From: Plantago major
Lineage: Eukaryota > Streptophyta > Magnoliopsida > Lamiales > Plantaginaceae
Direction: 5' to 3'
DNA length: 64,000 nt
NCBI GenBank assembly: GCA_026545765.1
Contig: CM048840.1
Span: forward strand, 48,038,580 to 48,102,579
Under the pieces are notes generated by a model that was not told the origin of the DNA, made no database searches, and worked only from the letters and a program-made list of their open reading frames with translations. Below, in pieces: positions 11,413 through 23,057 of this stretch. Both the position numbers and the translations under genes were made by a program. The stretch's first letter is position 1. Every line of letters begins with the position of its first letter.

Positions 11413-13955
11413 TTAGGCTCTCATTCCAACAATGGAACCTTCTGGACTAAAGAATCTCCCTGTAGGAATCCATTTCTGAATGAACTTCCTTGGAGTATTC
11501 TTTTGTCTTGTTGGAACATAAGGAGGAATTTTAGGTAAATGATTAGTGTCATTATCATTTAAAGCTATTTTCCTTGTTGGTGTGTTCCTTGGTGCTCCTC
11601 GTGGTGCTTTCAGATACCTGTCAGATTGTTGAGTCTGCTTTTCAGCAAACTTAGCTTTCCTTGCTAGATTTCTTCTAGCCCTGGCATTCAGAGTGGTCGA
11701 AACCTGTTCTTTCTTCCACTTCTGATGATTGCTATGCGCAATCCTGGCTTTCATCCATCGCTCTTGCTCTTGTTTATACTCACGAGAGAGTTATTTCCCG
11801 ATGGCTTTATAGCCAATGCCATTTCGAGCACTGGTGGTATCTGAGTTCTCTTCTTGGCAGCTTTGCTAGTCTCTGGAACGTCTTTCTTTCCAGAAAACGT
11901 GATGTTGGATAATTTGCCTGCTCCCGCAATTTTTCCTTTCTGAGAGACATAGCACTGTGGATGATTACACTTTCTGGTCTTATGTTTCTTTACAAAAACG
12001 TTCCCAACAGTTTTCTTTTGGACTTGTTTTTCCCACAAAGGTTTGGTCGCGACTGCCTTTCCTTTGTCAACAACCTTTGCTTTCTGACCAGTGATGTAGG
12101 TTATTTGAGAACCATCTTGCTGAGCACTAACAAATGTTATTCTTTTGTCACTCTTATTCAGAGTAGTAGAACTATTTGTTTGTGTTCAGCCCAAGTCCTC
12201 CCTTTTCTGAAGGATCTCATAAATAAGAGTGCACTTCAGTAAGAGTGTCACTAGCTTTGGCATAGGATGAAAAGATAGTTCTCTCTTTTTGAGTTCCTCA
12301 TTTTCAGAAAGAGGATCTTTATTTTTCTTTTGGAGTATATCCATTGCCTTTCTGTGTGACTTCTCCATCTCAGATATCTGTGCTTTGAGAAATGCATTTT
12401 TAGCATCCTTTTTCTCAGATATCTTGAGTAATTGTGAATTTTCCGTCTCAAGAGAATTCTTTCTTTCTTAAAAAATGTCGGCTCTAGCTCGGACCATTTG
12501 AATTTCTCTTTTGTAGAGATCAAGTTCTCTTCTGATATATTCTAAATCTCTGATTTCTTCCTCATCACTCTCATAATTTATGAATTGAGAAATTTTGGTT
12601 ACCTCGTCAGCCATTAGGCAAGGCTCAAGGTTGGAGCAATCTGGATAGATCTCCTCAGCAACCCCCACATAATTCCGTTTTCTTTTGACCAAAGTCAACC
12701 AATTCATTAGTGATACCACATAATTCTGGAGAAGGTAGTTTGGAGTCATCCGAGTCTTCTTCCTGAGATTCTGACTCAATATCAAGAGCATATAGTTGGA
12801 TTTAAATCTTTTTCCTTTCTTTAGTGAGCATAGCTCTTTGACCTCTCTTGAAGTTTCTTCTATCTTTCTTGTCACCCGTCTTTAGCTTATTGAAAACAGG
12901 GCAGTCTCTTTTAAAATGATCAGGTTTCTGACAATAGAAACAGATATCGTTTTCGATTTCTGCTTCCTCAGTACTAGATGCTTGCTGAGCCGTCTTGTTC
13001 AACGAGCTTGGCAGCTGCATATTTTTGTACTGGTGATAGTTTGAGCCTAGATGCTTTTTCAACTTCTCTTTGGCTTTTCTTCTCTCAATCTCCCGACTGA
13101 CATATTTTCTCATTTGCTTCACAGCAAGAGCATCTTCCCCAGTCATTTCTTTGGTATCATTCTTTCCAGAAGTACCTTGTGTTACTAAAGCAACATTGTG
13201 AACTTTCTCATCAATCATTTGTTCTCTCTGAGTAGTTTCATAGTTGACAGTAGCTAAGTGGGAAAAGAGTTCTACTGGAGTGATATTTGGCATTCCTTGG
13301 TTGAAATAAAAGTACTGAGTATGTTCCCAGTTTTAATTCAAGCTTCTCACGAGAGTCTTAACCTTTTAAGAGTTAGAGTATCTCTCACTTTCACCAAGTG
13401 CAGCCATTTCACTCATCAATGTCGTGAACCGAAAATCTATTCTTCAAGAGTCTCTGTGGTACCATGTTTAAAGTTTTGGAATTTGAGCTTCAAAACTTTG
13501 AACTTATTTTCCTTTGTTTTCTCAGTGCCGGCATAGATTTCTTCAATCAGTTGCCAGGCCACTTTCGCCGTTTTTGCACCCCACAGTTTACACTGTATGT
13601 GCTCTGGAGTAGAACGTATGATGATATTGCGAGCCTGACCATCCAGTCGATTTCTCTTGGCATCTTCCGATGTCCAGAGCTCTCTGGACTTTGGCTCGTA
13701 AACAACTTGACCAGTAGGTCTTCCACTGGTTGACGCACCTGTTTGTGAGGAACCACCACTTGGTTCTTCATCAGTGGGAGCTGTGTCTGTACCATTAGAA
13801 ACCTCCATGACCTCCTTTAGTTGTTGAATGACTATGGGGCCATTCTTTATCACTTCGATCATTTCGTCAATGATGGCTTCTAGGTGGAGCATCATGTTGT
13901 TCTTCCATTTCTCATAGCTCTCTAGCTTGAGAATTGGAGCGTCACTTAAAGACAT
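11413..13955 (-). pseudogene. gag: Copia-1 gag (large, coiled-coil, zinc knuckle)
   Basis: The start MSLSDAPILKLESYEKW is 105 bp inside the primer site. The first 170 residues form a Copia-type Gag (UBN2-like: VAWQLIEEIYAGTEKTKENK). They are followed by a CX2CX4HX4C knuckle (CFYCQKPDHFKRDC, near 12900), then a long charged coiled-coil region (12190-12600) and a second Cys/His stretch (KCNHPQCYVSQKG, near 11950). A Gag this long with a tail between knuckle and protease is typical of Sirevirus-type Copia elements. Stops and shifts near 13437, 12800, 12470 and 11750 disrupt it. Confidence 0.8.
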
Positions 13956-14059
13956 CCTGCAGCAAACACACTAAACAGACAAATCAAGTGTAGGTGAAAA
14001 GTAGTCAGTGGGCACTTATCTGGGATCTAGGTTCAGTGCAGAAGCCTTGGGAACCTCCC

Positions 14060-14071
14060 GCTCTGATACCA
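14060..14071 (-). promoter_or_regulatory. Primer-binding site of Copia-1, initiator tRNA-Met type
   Basis: The reverse complement reads TGGTATCAGAGC, the classic Copia primer site complementary to the 3' end of initiator tRNA-Met. It lies 2 bp inside the LTR edge at 14074. Confidence 0.9.
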
Positions 14072-14073
14072 CT

Positions 14074-15629
14074 TGTTGGTCCAGATAACAGCAAAGGAAA
14101 ACACTAGGCGGGGGGGGGGGGGGGGGGTTGAATAGTCTTTTACAACTTTTGTCAATAAACACAGTTTCTCAGATATCTGAGAAGATATCTGATACTTAAT
14201 TTCAGAGAGCGAAAGACTTTTCTGTGATAAGTGCACGTGCTCAGCAAGTTATAATGTGTTTAAATACTTAGCAGGATAAAGAGAACAATAAGTAAATAGC
14301 TGAAAGTAAATAACACGTCTTTTATAGTGGTATCTGAAGGTTGCATAATCCTTCAACTAATCCACTTCGGCCTTTCTCAGACCTGCAATCCACTAAGACG
14401 GATAATTGAGTTCACCTTACAAATATCTTCTCTCAATTCCTAAAATACACTAGGTTCCCAGCCAAGTGTTCCCCCTGAGTTATTCCCCGGCTCCCAGCCA
14501 AGTACTTCCTATACTCAGAAACCTTTGAGCTGTTCCTTAGTTTCTGAAACTAAGTACTTCCTATGCTCAGTAACCTTGGAGTTATTCCTTAGTTTCCCAA
14601 ACTAAGTACTTCCTGTACTCCACGCCATTTTAAGGTGTTGGTTATGAAGGTTTGTCAGGTGAGTAGTCTTACTAACTTTTCAGTTATTAAAATACTCTAT
14701 AGAACAAGAATCACTTAACACACTTCACAATGTGTGGTGATATGTTCTTTACTGACCCAAGTCTATGTTAACTGTTATGGAGAATGAAACTCAGATACTT
14801 GATCTTTTGATTTAACTCCTTCACAAATAGCAATGCTTGTTAAGGATCATGACACTTAGAACTTTCGTGCTACTTAGAATTCAAGAGCATAGTCGCAACT
14901 GTAAGCTGAAAAGTAAGTAGGTTGAAGGCTTGTATGCTTGAAGGAATAAGTTCGTTCTGTGTGTAAGTTCAAGGTGTAAGTTCTTGGTGTTTGTTTCAAG
15001 CATTCTAATTGGTGATATTTATAGTTGAAAATCATGTCGTTTGAATAGTATCCGTTAGGCTTAATGAAATTCAAACTATTGATATATGTAAATAGTACTG
15101 CAGATGATGTTGTCTCTTTTTAGAGATTTCCTCTTTTGTTCAGATATCTCTGTCTACGCATTTATTGCATTGTACTATTTTTGTCCTGTAGTGCCAACAG
15201 AACTATGCACGCTTTCTGAAGCATTGCATGTCCCTTTCCAGAGAACTTCACATCTCCAGATACCTGTTGAAACATTGTTTCCCAGAAACATGGTTTTATC
15301 CAGGGTATCTGAGTGTAGGTTTCTGTGGACACTTTTCCTCGTTCAGAGACTTGTGTTCTCAGATATCTTTTGCAAAACTTGTTTATTGAAAAACACTTGT
15401 TTCTTCAAGATATCTGGACATAGGTATCTGATGACCTTCGTCTTCAGCAATCTTGTGCAGTCTTCAAATCTTCAAATTTGTTGAACACTTATGTCGGATG
15501 CCTTCTTCTTGGTCTTCTTCAAAGATATAAAAGTTACATTCAGAGACCTATCATCCTATACAAGTTTTGCTAGACTAACATACTTAGTGATTTTCCTCTT
15601 TTACAGTGTTCAAGTGAACTAAGAGTACT
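14074..15629 (-). repeat. Copia-1 5' LTR, main part
   Basis: It starts TGTTGGTCCAGATAAC, as in the Copia-2 LTRs, and carries a G-run of about 20 at 14108-14127. It continues at 19554-19620 after the CACTA insertion. Total length is about 1620 bp, some 600 bp longer than the Copia-2 LTR. The extra part is at about 14250-14900. No ORF in it is credible. Confidence 0.85.
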
Positions 15630-15654
15630 CACTACAAGAAAGCCTGTTAATAGC

Positions 15655-15985
15655 CACGGAAGAATAGCGACGGATTCTATCCGTCGCTAGCTAGCGACGA
15701 ATCGCTAGCTCTAGCGATGGATAAAATCCGTCACTAGGTTTAACGACGGATAAGCCTATCCGTCGTTAAACATAACGACGGATAGGATTATCCGTCTTTA
15801 GTTAACGACGGATATGACTATCTGTCGTTAAACCTAGCGACGGATAATCTATCCGTCGCTAGATTCGTTGACCAAGAAAAAAAAAGGCAACATAAATTTA
15901 AAAAAAAAAAAAAACTGGAACTCTAGCGACGGATAGGCTTATCCGTCTTTATTAGCGACGGATAGCCTATCCGTCGCTAGAATTC
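15655..15985. repeat. Left subterminal palindrome array of the CACTA element
   Basis: About a dozen copies of the 10-12 bp word (T)AGCGACGGAT(A) alternate in direct and inverted orientation, so neighbouring copies can fold into hairpins. Subterminal repeats of this kind are the usual binding sites of the element's own TNP1-like protein. Confidence 0.8.
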
Positions 15986-16785
15986 CAGTTTTTTACGGGA
16001 AGCAGAATGCTTCCTTCCCCATTTTCTCTTCTTCCTCATTCTTCTTCCTTTCTTCTCCTTATTTCGCCCAAAGCCATTCCGGTCCAAATCTCAACCATTT
16101 TGTCCATTCTTCGTGTACATTCGAAGCTCGTGAATCAAGGAGGTCAATTCTGCCGTCAATTTCAAATTCCATCGGCTCATTTCTCCAAATTCGAAGGTAA
16201 ACCCTAATTTTTTATATTTGGGAATTTTGTTACTTTGGATTAATTTAAGCAATTGAATGTAAATGGAGAGTATATAGTACTTAGTTTAGATGTAATTAGG
16301 TAATGTTTTACCTTTGAGATGTGCAATTGATATATATTGATTGTGAATTTGAATTTTTAGTATAGTATGTTTGTAAGTATGTTGGACTTTTAATTAATTT
16401 GATTTTGGTGTATATTTAGTAAAATTATGAAGATTTAGTACCTCGTTTTGAAACCCTAACTTTTAGACATATTTGGAAAATTTAGTTAATTTAGACTAAT
16501 TTAAGCAATTGTAATTGTATGTTTAATTAACTTTGAGATGTGAAATTATTTGAATTGTTAATTAGTATAATGTTAAGTATGTCGTAGTTTTGATTTAAGT
16601 ATGTTAAGTATGTTAATTAAGATTTGCAATTGTTTCATTCGATAAATTTATACATGTACTAGATTATAAATTATGAGAATTTAATTAATGAAGTGTGTTG
16701 ATATAATTTGGTGATTACATTCGTAAAAGGCATGTAATTTATAATTTATAAATTCGCATTAAAGGGTTGGAATGCTTTATTTGTA

Positions 16786-17130
16786 ATGGGAATTTTGGTA
16801 AGAGACATAAACTTTATAACTTGCAAGAAATGGGAAAATGGGAATCGAGTTGAAAAAATACGATCTAATCAATTCAAACGTGTCTGGTTATATAATCATC
16901 CAATGAACATCGATCGTTCATGGATGTACCAAAGGATAGTTAATGGGAGAGTTTTACCTAGTTTTGTGGAAGGGGTTGATGCCTTCGTTACATTTGCACT
17001 GACACAGACTAATTGTTTGAATGGGGGGATGATGAAGTGTCCTTGCACCCAGTATAAATGTAGAAATAAGAAATTTTTACCTCCAGAAACGGTAGTGGAA
17101 CACTTGAAACGTAAGGGGTTTGTATCTTAA
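16786..17130 (+). pseudogene. Transposase-associated domain fragment (TNP2 N-terminus)
   Basis: A 114-codon ORF with DRSWMYQR, GVDAFVTFAL, then MKCPCTQYKCRN. This is the layout of the transposase-associated domain at the N-terminus of CACTA TNP2 transposases, with a Cys-rich CPC...C.N zinc-like motif. The DDE transposase domain that normally follows is missing; the next 90 bp lead into a TNP1-like gene. It may be a first exon of a fused transcript, since a possible leader exon with a GT donor lies at 16007-16195. Confidence 0.7.
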
Positions 17131-17222
17131 TTGTTATATGCTTACTTTTCCCATTACATGCCAATTCATGTCTTCATTTATACTAATACAATTTGTTTGT
17201 GTTTGTCATGTGCTTTTTGCAG

Positions 17223-18879
17223 ATGCCCCGGCAAAGAAAGTGTAGTTACCAGATTCCCAGCTCTAGTGGGACCCAGGGTTCACCACTGACTGATGAGAGT
17301 AGCCCAGGTGGATCAGGCAGCTACTCTCATGTTAGTCAGACTCCCAGTGGATCGAGCATGGGGACGTCTGGTGGTGGTTATAGGCCAGGACAGTACCCGC
17401 CTGACGGGTGTCCATATACCGAGATCGTCGATGGGGCTATGTGGGAGGGGAAGTTGGTGTTGTTCCCTACTGGCAGGAGGAAGTAAGTATTATATATACA
17501 TTTGTAGAACATAACTTAAGATAACTGTTTATATATATATGTCACATGAATTGTCTAATAAATATATGTACTCTTCTATATGTCATTCATAATTGCAGGT
17601 TGTGGCCTCCGCAATCTTCAGACGACCTGCATGAGATATTCAAGCTTAGGAGGGAGTTGCCGGGCCAGGGAGGCGAAAAGTGGAGCACATTGAAGGCTGA
17701 GACGAAGCATTTCTACTTTGATGAGCTTCGGGTAAGCTTAAATGTTACAATTTTTTGTGGTAAATGTTACAATGCTTTATTTGAAGAGAGAATCGATTAA
17801 TGAACTAGTTTGACAATTTGTGTGGTATGTTAGCCACTTAATTGGGTGATATGTTAGTCACCATTGTGTTAGTAAATTCTAGGACAATTTGTGTGGTATG
17901 TTAGCCACTTACTTGGGTGATATGTTAGTCACCATTGTTTATCTTGAAATTGTGACCTTGGGCATTAATTTTTACTTTGAATGAAATTGGAATGTAGAAA
18001 AAATACTACATTCCGACTGGCCTTATTCCCCAGATGTGGCCTATTTTCGAGAGTTTGGTCTCTGACCTGTATAGGCATATGGTGGGCTATGTGGCATGAG
18101 TATTGGAGCATTAATCACGTCGAGGATTAGTCCTACAAGAACAGGCAGAACCGGCTGACTGAGCCGCGAGATGGCAAGGGCTCTTCCAGGCACCACTACG
18201 GGTCACGAGCTGTTATCACTGATCGCCAGATGTCGGTAAGTATATATGTGTGCTTTCATTTATACCAATTTACCACTTGTTTGGATTCCTACCAACTTAC
18301 TAACTACTTGTTGCAATATATAATGTTCTTTAGCTGAACCTGAACCAACCCAAGACTTGCCTAGAGCAAATGAAGATGGGGATGTTCAAGAACGACGTTT
18401 AGGTGGACCAGAAGTCCGAGCTTATTGTGGTATGTGTATTTGCTAAGTGTTACAGTTGTATATGCATGTGTATTATATATTAAATATGAAATTGTAGCTC
18501 ATTTCGTATACACTTGACTATTACAGAGTGAGGTGGAGCGGATCATTGCGGAGAGGCTGCTCGAGGGTGAGGAGTTGTCCGTGGAAGAACAAGACCGGAT
18601 CTTTCTACAGGTCAACCCACCCGACAACAAGGGTCGGGTTTATGGTCTTGGTAGTTATGGCGAGACAATGACGCAGAGCTTCTCGTGTCCCAGCAGCAAT
18701 CTCAGGGACATGGTGGTGTTTACACACACGGGCAGGTCAAGCAAATGGAGAATCAAGCAGTGACTCCTCTCCAGACTGAGATTGGAAATCTCAGGGATGA
18801 GCAGGCTCGTATGAATCAGAGGATGGAAGAGCTGTGCCACTTGTATATGAGCCAGAACAACCCCGGCTCCTCGTCTTAG
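17223..18879 (+). pseudogene. Transposase_24 (TNP1/Ptta-like) gene with introns
   Basis: Likely exons, by GT-AG signals: 17223-17481, 17600-17730, 17999-18235, 18334-18430 and 18527-18879. The first is Gly/Ser-rich; the second has LWPPQSSDDLHEIFKL; the third KKYYIPTGLIPQMWP and NRLTEPRDGKG; the last a charged helix (VERIIAERLLEGEELS) and a C-terminal coiled coil. Together they fit the plant En/Spm Transposase_24 family, whose members bind subterminal repeats and assist TNP2. In-frame stops in exons 3 and 4 (near 18098, 18117 and 18401) suggest decay. Exon limits are by eye. Confidence 0.65.
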
Positions 18880-19089
18880 TGATGTTCTGATGTTTTGGAT
18901 AATATGCTACTTTTTACTTTGTGGGATATTTGGATTTATATTCGGATATGTATACTTTATTTTGGATAATTTATTTTTTGGACGAATCATTGTTGTTTAT
19001 TACTGCAATTTCCCCTTTGTGACATATCACTATTATATTGGTTGAAAAAACAGGTTTTTATATTATAAAATAATTTTAAAAAAATAGTA

Positions 19090-19545
19090 GTTTAGCGACG
19101 GATAATTATCCGTCGCTAAACTACGAATTAGGGAGTGCTACCCTAATTCGTTGTTTAGCGACGGATAACTAGAACGCCCTAATTCGTTGTTTAGCGACGG
19201 ATAGTTATCCGTCGCTAAACAACGAATTACGGTAGCACTCCCTAATTCGTAGTTTAGCGACGGATAACTATCCGTCGCTAAACAACGAATTAGGGCGTTC
19301 TAGCCCTAATTCGATTAGAGATGGACAATTATCCGTCTCTAATGGCGATGGAGGGTCAACGCCCTATCCGTCGCCACATCCGTGGCTATTAGCGACGGAT
19401 AAAAATCCGTCGCTAATACGCCTTAGAGACGCCCGTCATTAAGACGGGCGTCTATCCGTCGCTAAGGCCGTCGCTAAGGCCTTAGCGACGGATCGGCAGG
19501 GGGTTTAGCGACGGATAATTCCGTCGCTAAACACCTATTTTCTTG
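19090..19545. repeat. Right subterminal palindrome array of the CACTA element
   Basis: AGCGACGGAT occurs in both orientations around short AT spacers. It is interleaved with a second repeated word, CCCTAATTCG and its complement. Longer inverted repeats (for example around 19120-19150 and 19200-19310) could form extended hairpins. Confidence 0.8.
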
Positions 19546-19553
19546 TAGTGACT

Positions 19554-19620
19554 AAGCACCTTTCTGAGCTAAGATAAGTCATTTGGTTGCTGATCAAAAT
19601 CTAAACAGATATTCCTAATA
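19554..19620 (-). repeat. Copia-1 5' LTR, terminal part
   Basis: It matches the end of the Copia-2 LTR (CTGATCAAAATCTAAACAGA) and finishes CCTAATA, where Copia-2 has CCTAACA. The last-but-one base has therefore changed from C to T. Family A LTR sequence starts at 19621. Confidence 0.75.
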
Positions 19621-20755
19621 GATAAGCTGGTTTGATCAAAGAGAGAAGACGAACATAGTAGTAATGATCAAGTAATGCTAATTCGTTCTAGGGCAATCAT
19701 TCATATTTGTCACACGGTTGGCGTACAGAAATCAATCAATCCAATTCAACCAATCGTTATTTGAATGTTTTGAACTAGAAAAATCGTGGGTCGTCAATTT
19801 TGAACTAGCTTATTGGATTGAAGGTTTTTACGAAGATTTTGAAATAGACGAACCTATATGAACGAATCCTAACCCTAGAAACTAATATGCAAGACTATCA
19901 CATAACTACCGTGTTCGTAGTGATTTAACTACTCATGAGGGAAGCAAAGATGAAAGAATGCATGGTATAGATCACGCAAAGTATAAACATGGTGATAATA
20001 ACATGCAAGATCATACAATTCGATAAACAGAAGCAAACACGAATTGAAGATAAACAAAAGAGAGTTATCAATAATTACCAAGAATTCGATCCCGATGGTT
20101 CTTACAAGAGGTAAACCAAACTCCAAAGTTCAATCAATCAATGTCAAAACCTAGTTCTAGGAGCTTTTTCTATGTAAAAATCGAGTATAAGAAGTTATGG
20201 CAAAGGAAGACCTAATTATAACCTAAAAAGGAGTTTTTCTGCCAAATCTGTGAAGTTATCGCAAATCTCGCCGCGGCGAGACACTGTTTAGGCTCCCAAA
20301 TTGCTCTCGCAAAATCTCACCGTGGCGAGCTTAAAACCTCTGTAACTGTTGCTACAGACAGAATATGGCCATTCTTCAAAAACGAAAGCTGTAGCTCGTT
20401 GAATTATCTTTCCATGGCCACTGAGTTCAGATAAATCGGACATCATATGAGATAGTTATGGCCAAAATGGATAGACTGCTCCGTAAAACTTCACTTTTGC
20501 AAGCTTCGCTAAAACGGCTCTCAAATCTTTGTCCGAACGCCGAATACACTTCCGTTTTCACCCAGTTACTATACATTAAAATATCTAGAACCAATGTTTT
20601 CACTCCGATTTTCACCTTCGGAACACAAAAATCCTACAAAACACAAATAAAGCACCAAAGCATAAAAACGTACAAAAACACTATAAAACCATAAACAAAG
20701 ACTAACAAAGACCGCTAAAAAGGACCAAATGAGACTCTAAATTATCGTCTCATCA
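19621..20755 (-). repeat. Family A middle LTR, right fragment
   Basis: It covers LTR offset about 190 to the end (GTCTCATCA) and is followed by the terminal polypurine tract (reverse complement AACTCCCCAAACC). It serves as 3' LTR of the complete right-hand A unit. Palindrome CTCGCCGCGGCGAG is at about 20267-20280. Confidence 0.8.
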
Positions 20756-22060
20756 AACTCCCCAAACCGAACCTTTGCTCATCCTCGAGCAAACACACAA
20801 CCTAAAGACAAACTAGACTCTAGAAAAAGATAAACAAGAAACACAAAACATATTTGAAATCCCAAGTTACCGAATCTACCATTGTAAACATTAAATTCAC
20901 AAGATGCAAAGATTATGCACTCAACTAACCTTGGCACAATAGTGCACAGAAAATCAAACAAGAAAGTTTCTCATGTAAATAGCACTCAAGTCTAACTCGC
21001 TAATCCCTTACAAGAGGATCCTATGCAACTATCTCTCACACTCTGGAAGTGTCCAGTGGGTTAATCGCTCATGAAATATGACGAGAAAGGAAGGTGACTT
21101 CCGTCACAAAAGTGCCTCAAATTACTCATGCAATATACTCAGTCAGTTAAGTCGGAAGGGACTTTTTCTTCGCGTGCAGCAACTTGCCAGAAACATGCAA
21201 CCAATCTTCCCATAGTACCACATTTTTGCATAGAATGAAATGTATGCTAATCAAATGGCCTCAAGGGCTCTTTTAGTCTCACGGGTATATGGCTTTTTAG
21301 GACCACGCCGGTATATATGTAGTATTTGAAACACGCCTGACACGACTAACGGTGGTGTCGAGCACCACAGATACACTTCGAGACGAATCAATAATTCAGG
21401 GAGAGCAATATAGATTACAAGTATAGAATACGCACATCAGTGCAGCAGAGTCTTTCTCCCCAAAACCGGTTATATGTAATGCACTGGCTTTGATAAAACA
21501 GATCATAAAGAGCATGCCGTTCGTCATACTTAACTTACACAGAGTACACATGAGCATTATGAGGCGCAAACAAGGGAGTTTGCACTTCCCGAAAAGATCA
21601 CACAGGTGGCGGTACAATATTTTTTCATCGGCTAAAGGTTTCTCACCGGTTTTTTGGACCAAAGAGCTACACAGACTTGCTATTTACAAGAAAAACAGAC
21701 TTATAGGATTTTAAATCCACTACCCCACTTTCAGTTAAATATCATGCAAAACATAAGCAGCTAGTGAATTTAACAATCACAATAGATGCTCGATGACTTG
21801 GGAGAACAACTCAGACTCACCACAAAAATCAGAAAGTAGGCCAAAAACGCAGGCCAAAAGACTCTATTCTAAAAAACTAAGACACAAACATAAACTGAAA
21901 ACAAAACAAGCACATAAAAGTGGCTAACATACCACCCCACGTAGACGAATAAGGCACACAGGCCGCAAAAAGATATGCAATCCTATGTGGCTCACTGACC
22001 ACCACTATGAAAGCGATAAAAACGAACACAAAACACATGAAATCGATCCCTCCCCAAACC
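20756..22060 (-). other. 3' noncoding cassette of family A, right copy
   Basis: It is colinear with 1697-3077 and bounded by polypurine tracts at 20756-20768 and 22049-22060. It has lost about 80 bp near 21281 that include the conserved hairpin. No ORF is supported; the 88-residue minus ORF is not kept in frame in the other families. Confidence 0.7.
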
Positions 22061-22289
22061 TAAATTTAGCTCGTCCTAGAGTTTCAAGTTTAAGCAAGCG
22101 AAGGAATAGAAAAGAAAAAATAAAAAACTGATAATGAAGAAAAACATACCCCCGGGTTGCCTCCCGGGAAGCGCCTTTTATTTTGGTCGTTGGCTCGACT
22201 TTTTGGGAATGCTGATATCCATTATCAAACGGGAACGAATCCCTTGCATCCTTCACGGTATACACAGTATTTTGGGATCCATCCTTAGC

Positions 22290-22970
22290 TCATCTCCTCA
22301 AGTTTTCTAACAATTCCATGATACCCTGCAAACTAGAATTAAACAAATCAGAAAATTTAAAAACTAAAAAATAACTATGGGAATGAGAGGGAAAATAAAA
22401 ACGACAAAGTGGGTCGACACTCCCTGGGCAGTCCAATGTGTATGATGGGACTATGACGTGCGAATCATGGGTTTCTTCTTGTACCGTAGGGGCAGATTCA
22501 GAAGTCAGCTCAACAAGTAAGCAAGTAGAATGGATATCTTCTTGTACAGTAGGGGCAGATTCATAAGTCAGCTCAGTGAGATGGTTTGTCCTCTGACGCT
22601 CGATGTCCTCATTCAACAACATCGTGAAACTCAAAGAATTTACAAACTCAAAGAATTGTTTAAGTTTAAACTCATCCATTGGTTGTCTTGCGGCTTCTTC
22701 TAATATCGTTTGATCATCCTTGGTTAATCCAAAATAGAAATATCCTATCACATCCCTACTGCTCAACCTAGCATTTATGCACCCTTTCTCAAGCTCTCGA
22801 AACCGATACCACACATCATAGAATCTTTCTCCAAGAAACTGACGGAAACTACGAAGGAGTTCCCTCTCTTTCTGACGGATAGAGTACATATCCATCAGAT
22901 ACGGTTTCTTGGTTGCATAAGTTCCTACACACACAAAGACAAGAAACCACGAGTAGTTCCGACAAAACAA
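22290..22970 (-). pseudogene. gag: Gag remnant of family A, right copy
   Basis: This 226-residue ORF is the only protein-like stretch in the 2.3-kb internal region. It keeps MYSIRQKERELLRSFRQF and RFYDVWYRFRELEKGC and then KDDQTILEEAARQPMDEF, a fragment of the retrotransposon Gag domain. It carries two copies of an acidic repeat (ELT.ESAPTVQE). The upstream half of a normal Gag, the zinc knuckle and all of pol are absent. The start is uncertain because the first 30 residues look like leader sequence. It probably has no function alone, or it could bind RNA or particles of a partner element. Confidence 0.55.
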
Positions 22971-23036
22971 AACTAACTAAACAAAAGAAAACTATAAATA
23001 AAAAATCACACTCAAACGCTACAGTAGGAATTAATT

Positions 23037-23053
23037 CCCCGGCTGCGGTGGCA
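23037..23053 (-). promoter_or_regulatory. Degenerate primer-binding site of family A, right copy
   Basis: The reverse complement reads TTGCCACCGCAGCCGGGG, a mutated form of the tRNA-Asp type site at 3498-3515. It lies 4 bp inside the LTR at 23058. Confidence 0.65.
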
Positions 23054-23057
23054 AATT

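Larger units (their letters stand above)
15630..19550 (+). mobile_element. CACTA (En/Spm) DNA transposon, 3.9 kb, TSD ACT
   Basis: The left end is CACTACAAGAAA and the right end TTTTCTTGTAGTG, giving a 12-bp terminal inverted repeat. ACT at 15627-15629 is repeated at 19551-19553, the 3-bp duplication expected of this superfamily. Both subterminal zones (15655-15985 and 19090-19545) are packed with AGCGACGGAT in both orientations. The inside carries a Transposase_24-type (TNP1/Ptta) gene and only the N-terminal domain associated with the TNP2 transposase. The DDE core is absent, so this is a deletion derivative that would need a partner. Confidence 0.92.
5177..19620 (-). mobile_element. Copia-1: truncated Sirevirus-like Copia element
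   Basis: Minus-strand order from 19620 downward: 5' LTR (split by a CACTA transposon), tRNA-Met primer site, gag, pol, then an extra gene. The element stops abruptly at 5177 inside the first intron of the extra gene, so its last part and its 3' LTR are gone. The missing part corresponds to Copia-2 36635-40706. Short shared bases (TAA/AAT) at the junction point to an illegitimate deletion. All coding regions are broken. It is related to Copia-2 but clearly diverged. Confidence 0.85.

Noticed and set aside
15655..15985. Regularly spaced short palindromes resembling a CRISPR array or miRNA precursor
   Set aside because: Spacing is irregular, units occur in both orientations, and they sit just inside CACTA terminal repeats. 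They are subterminal transposase sites.
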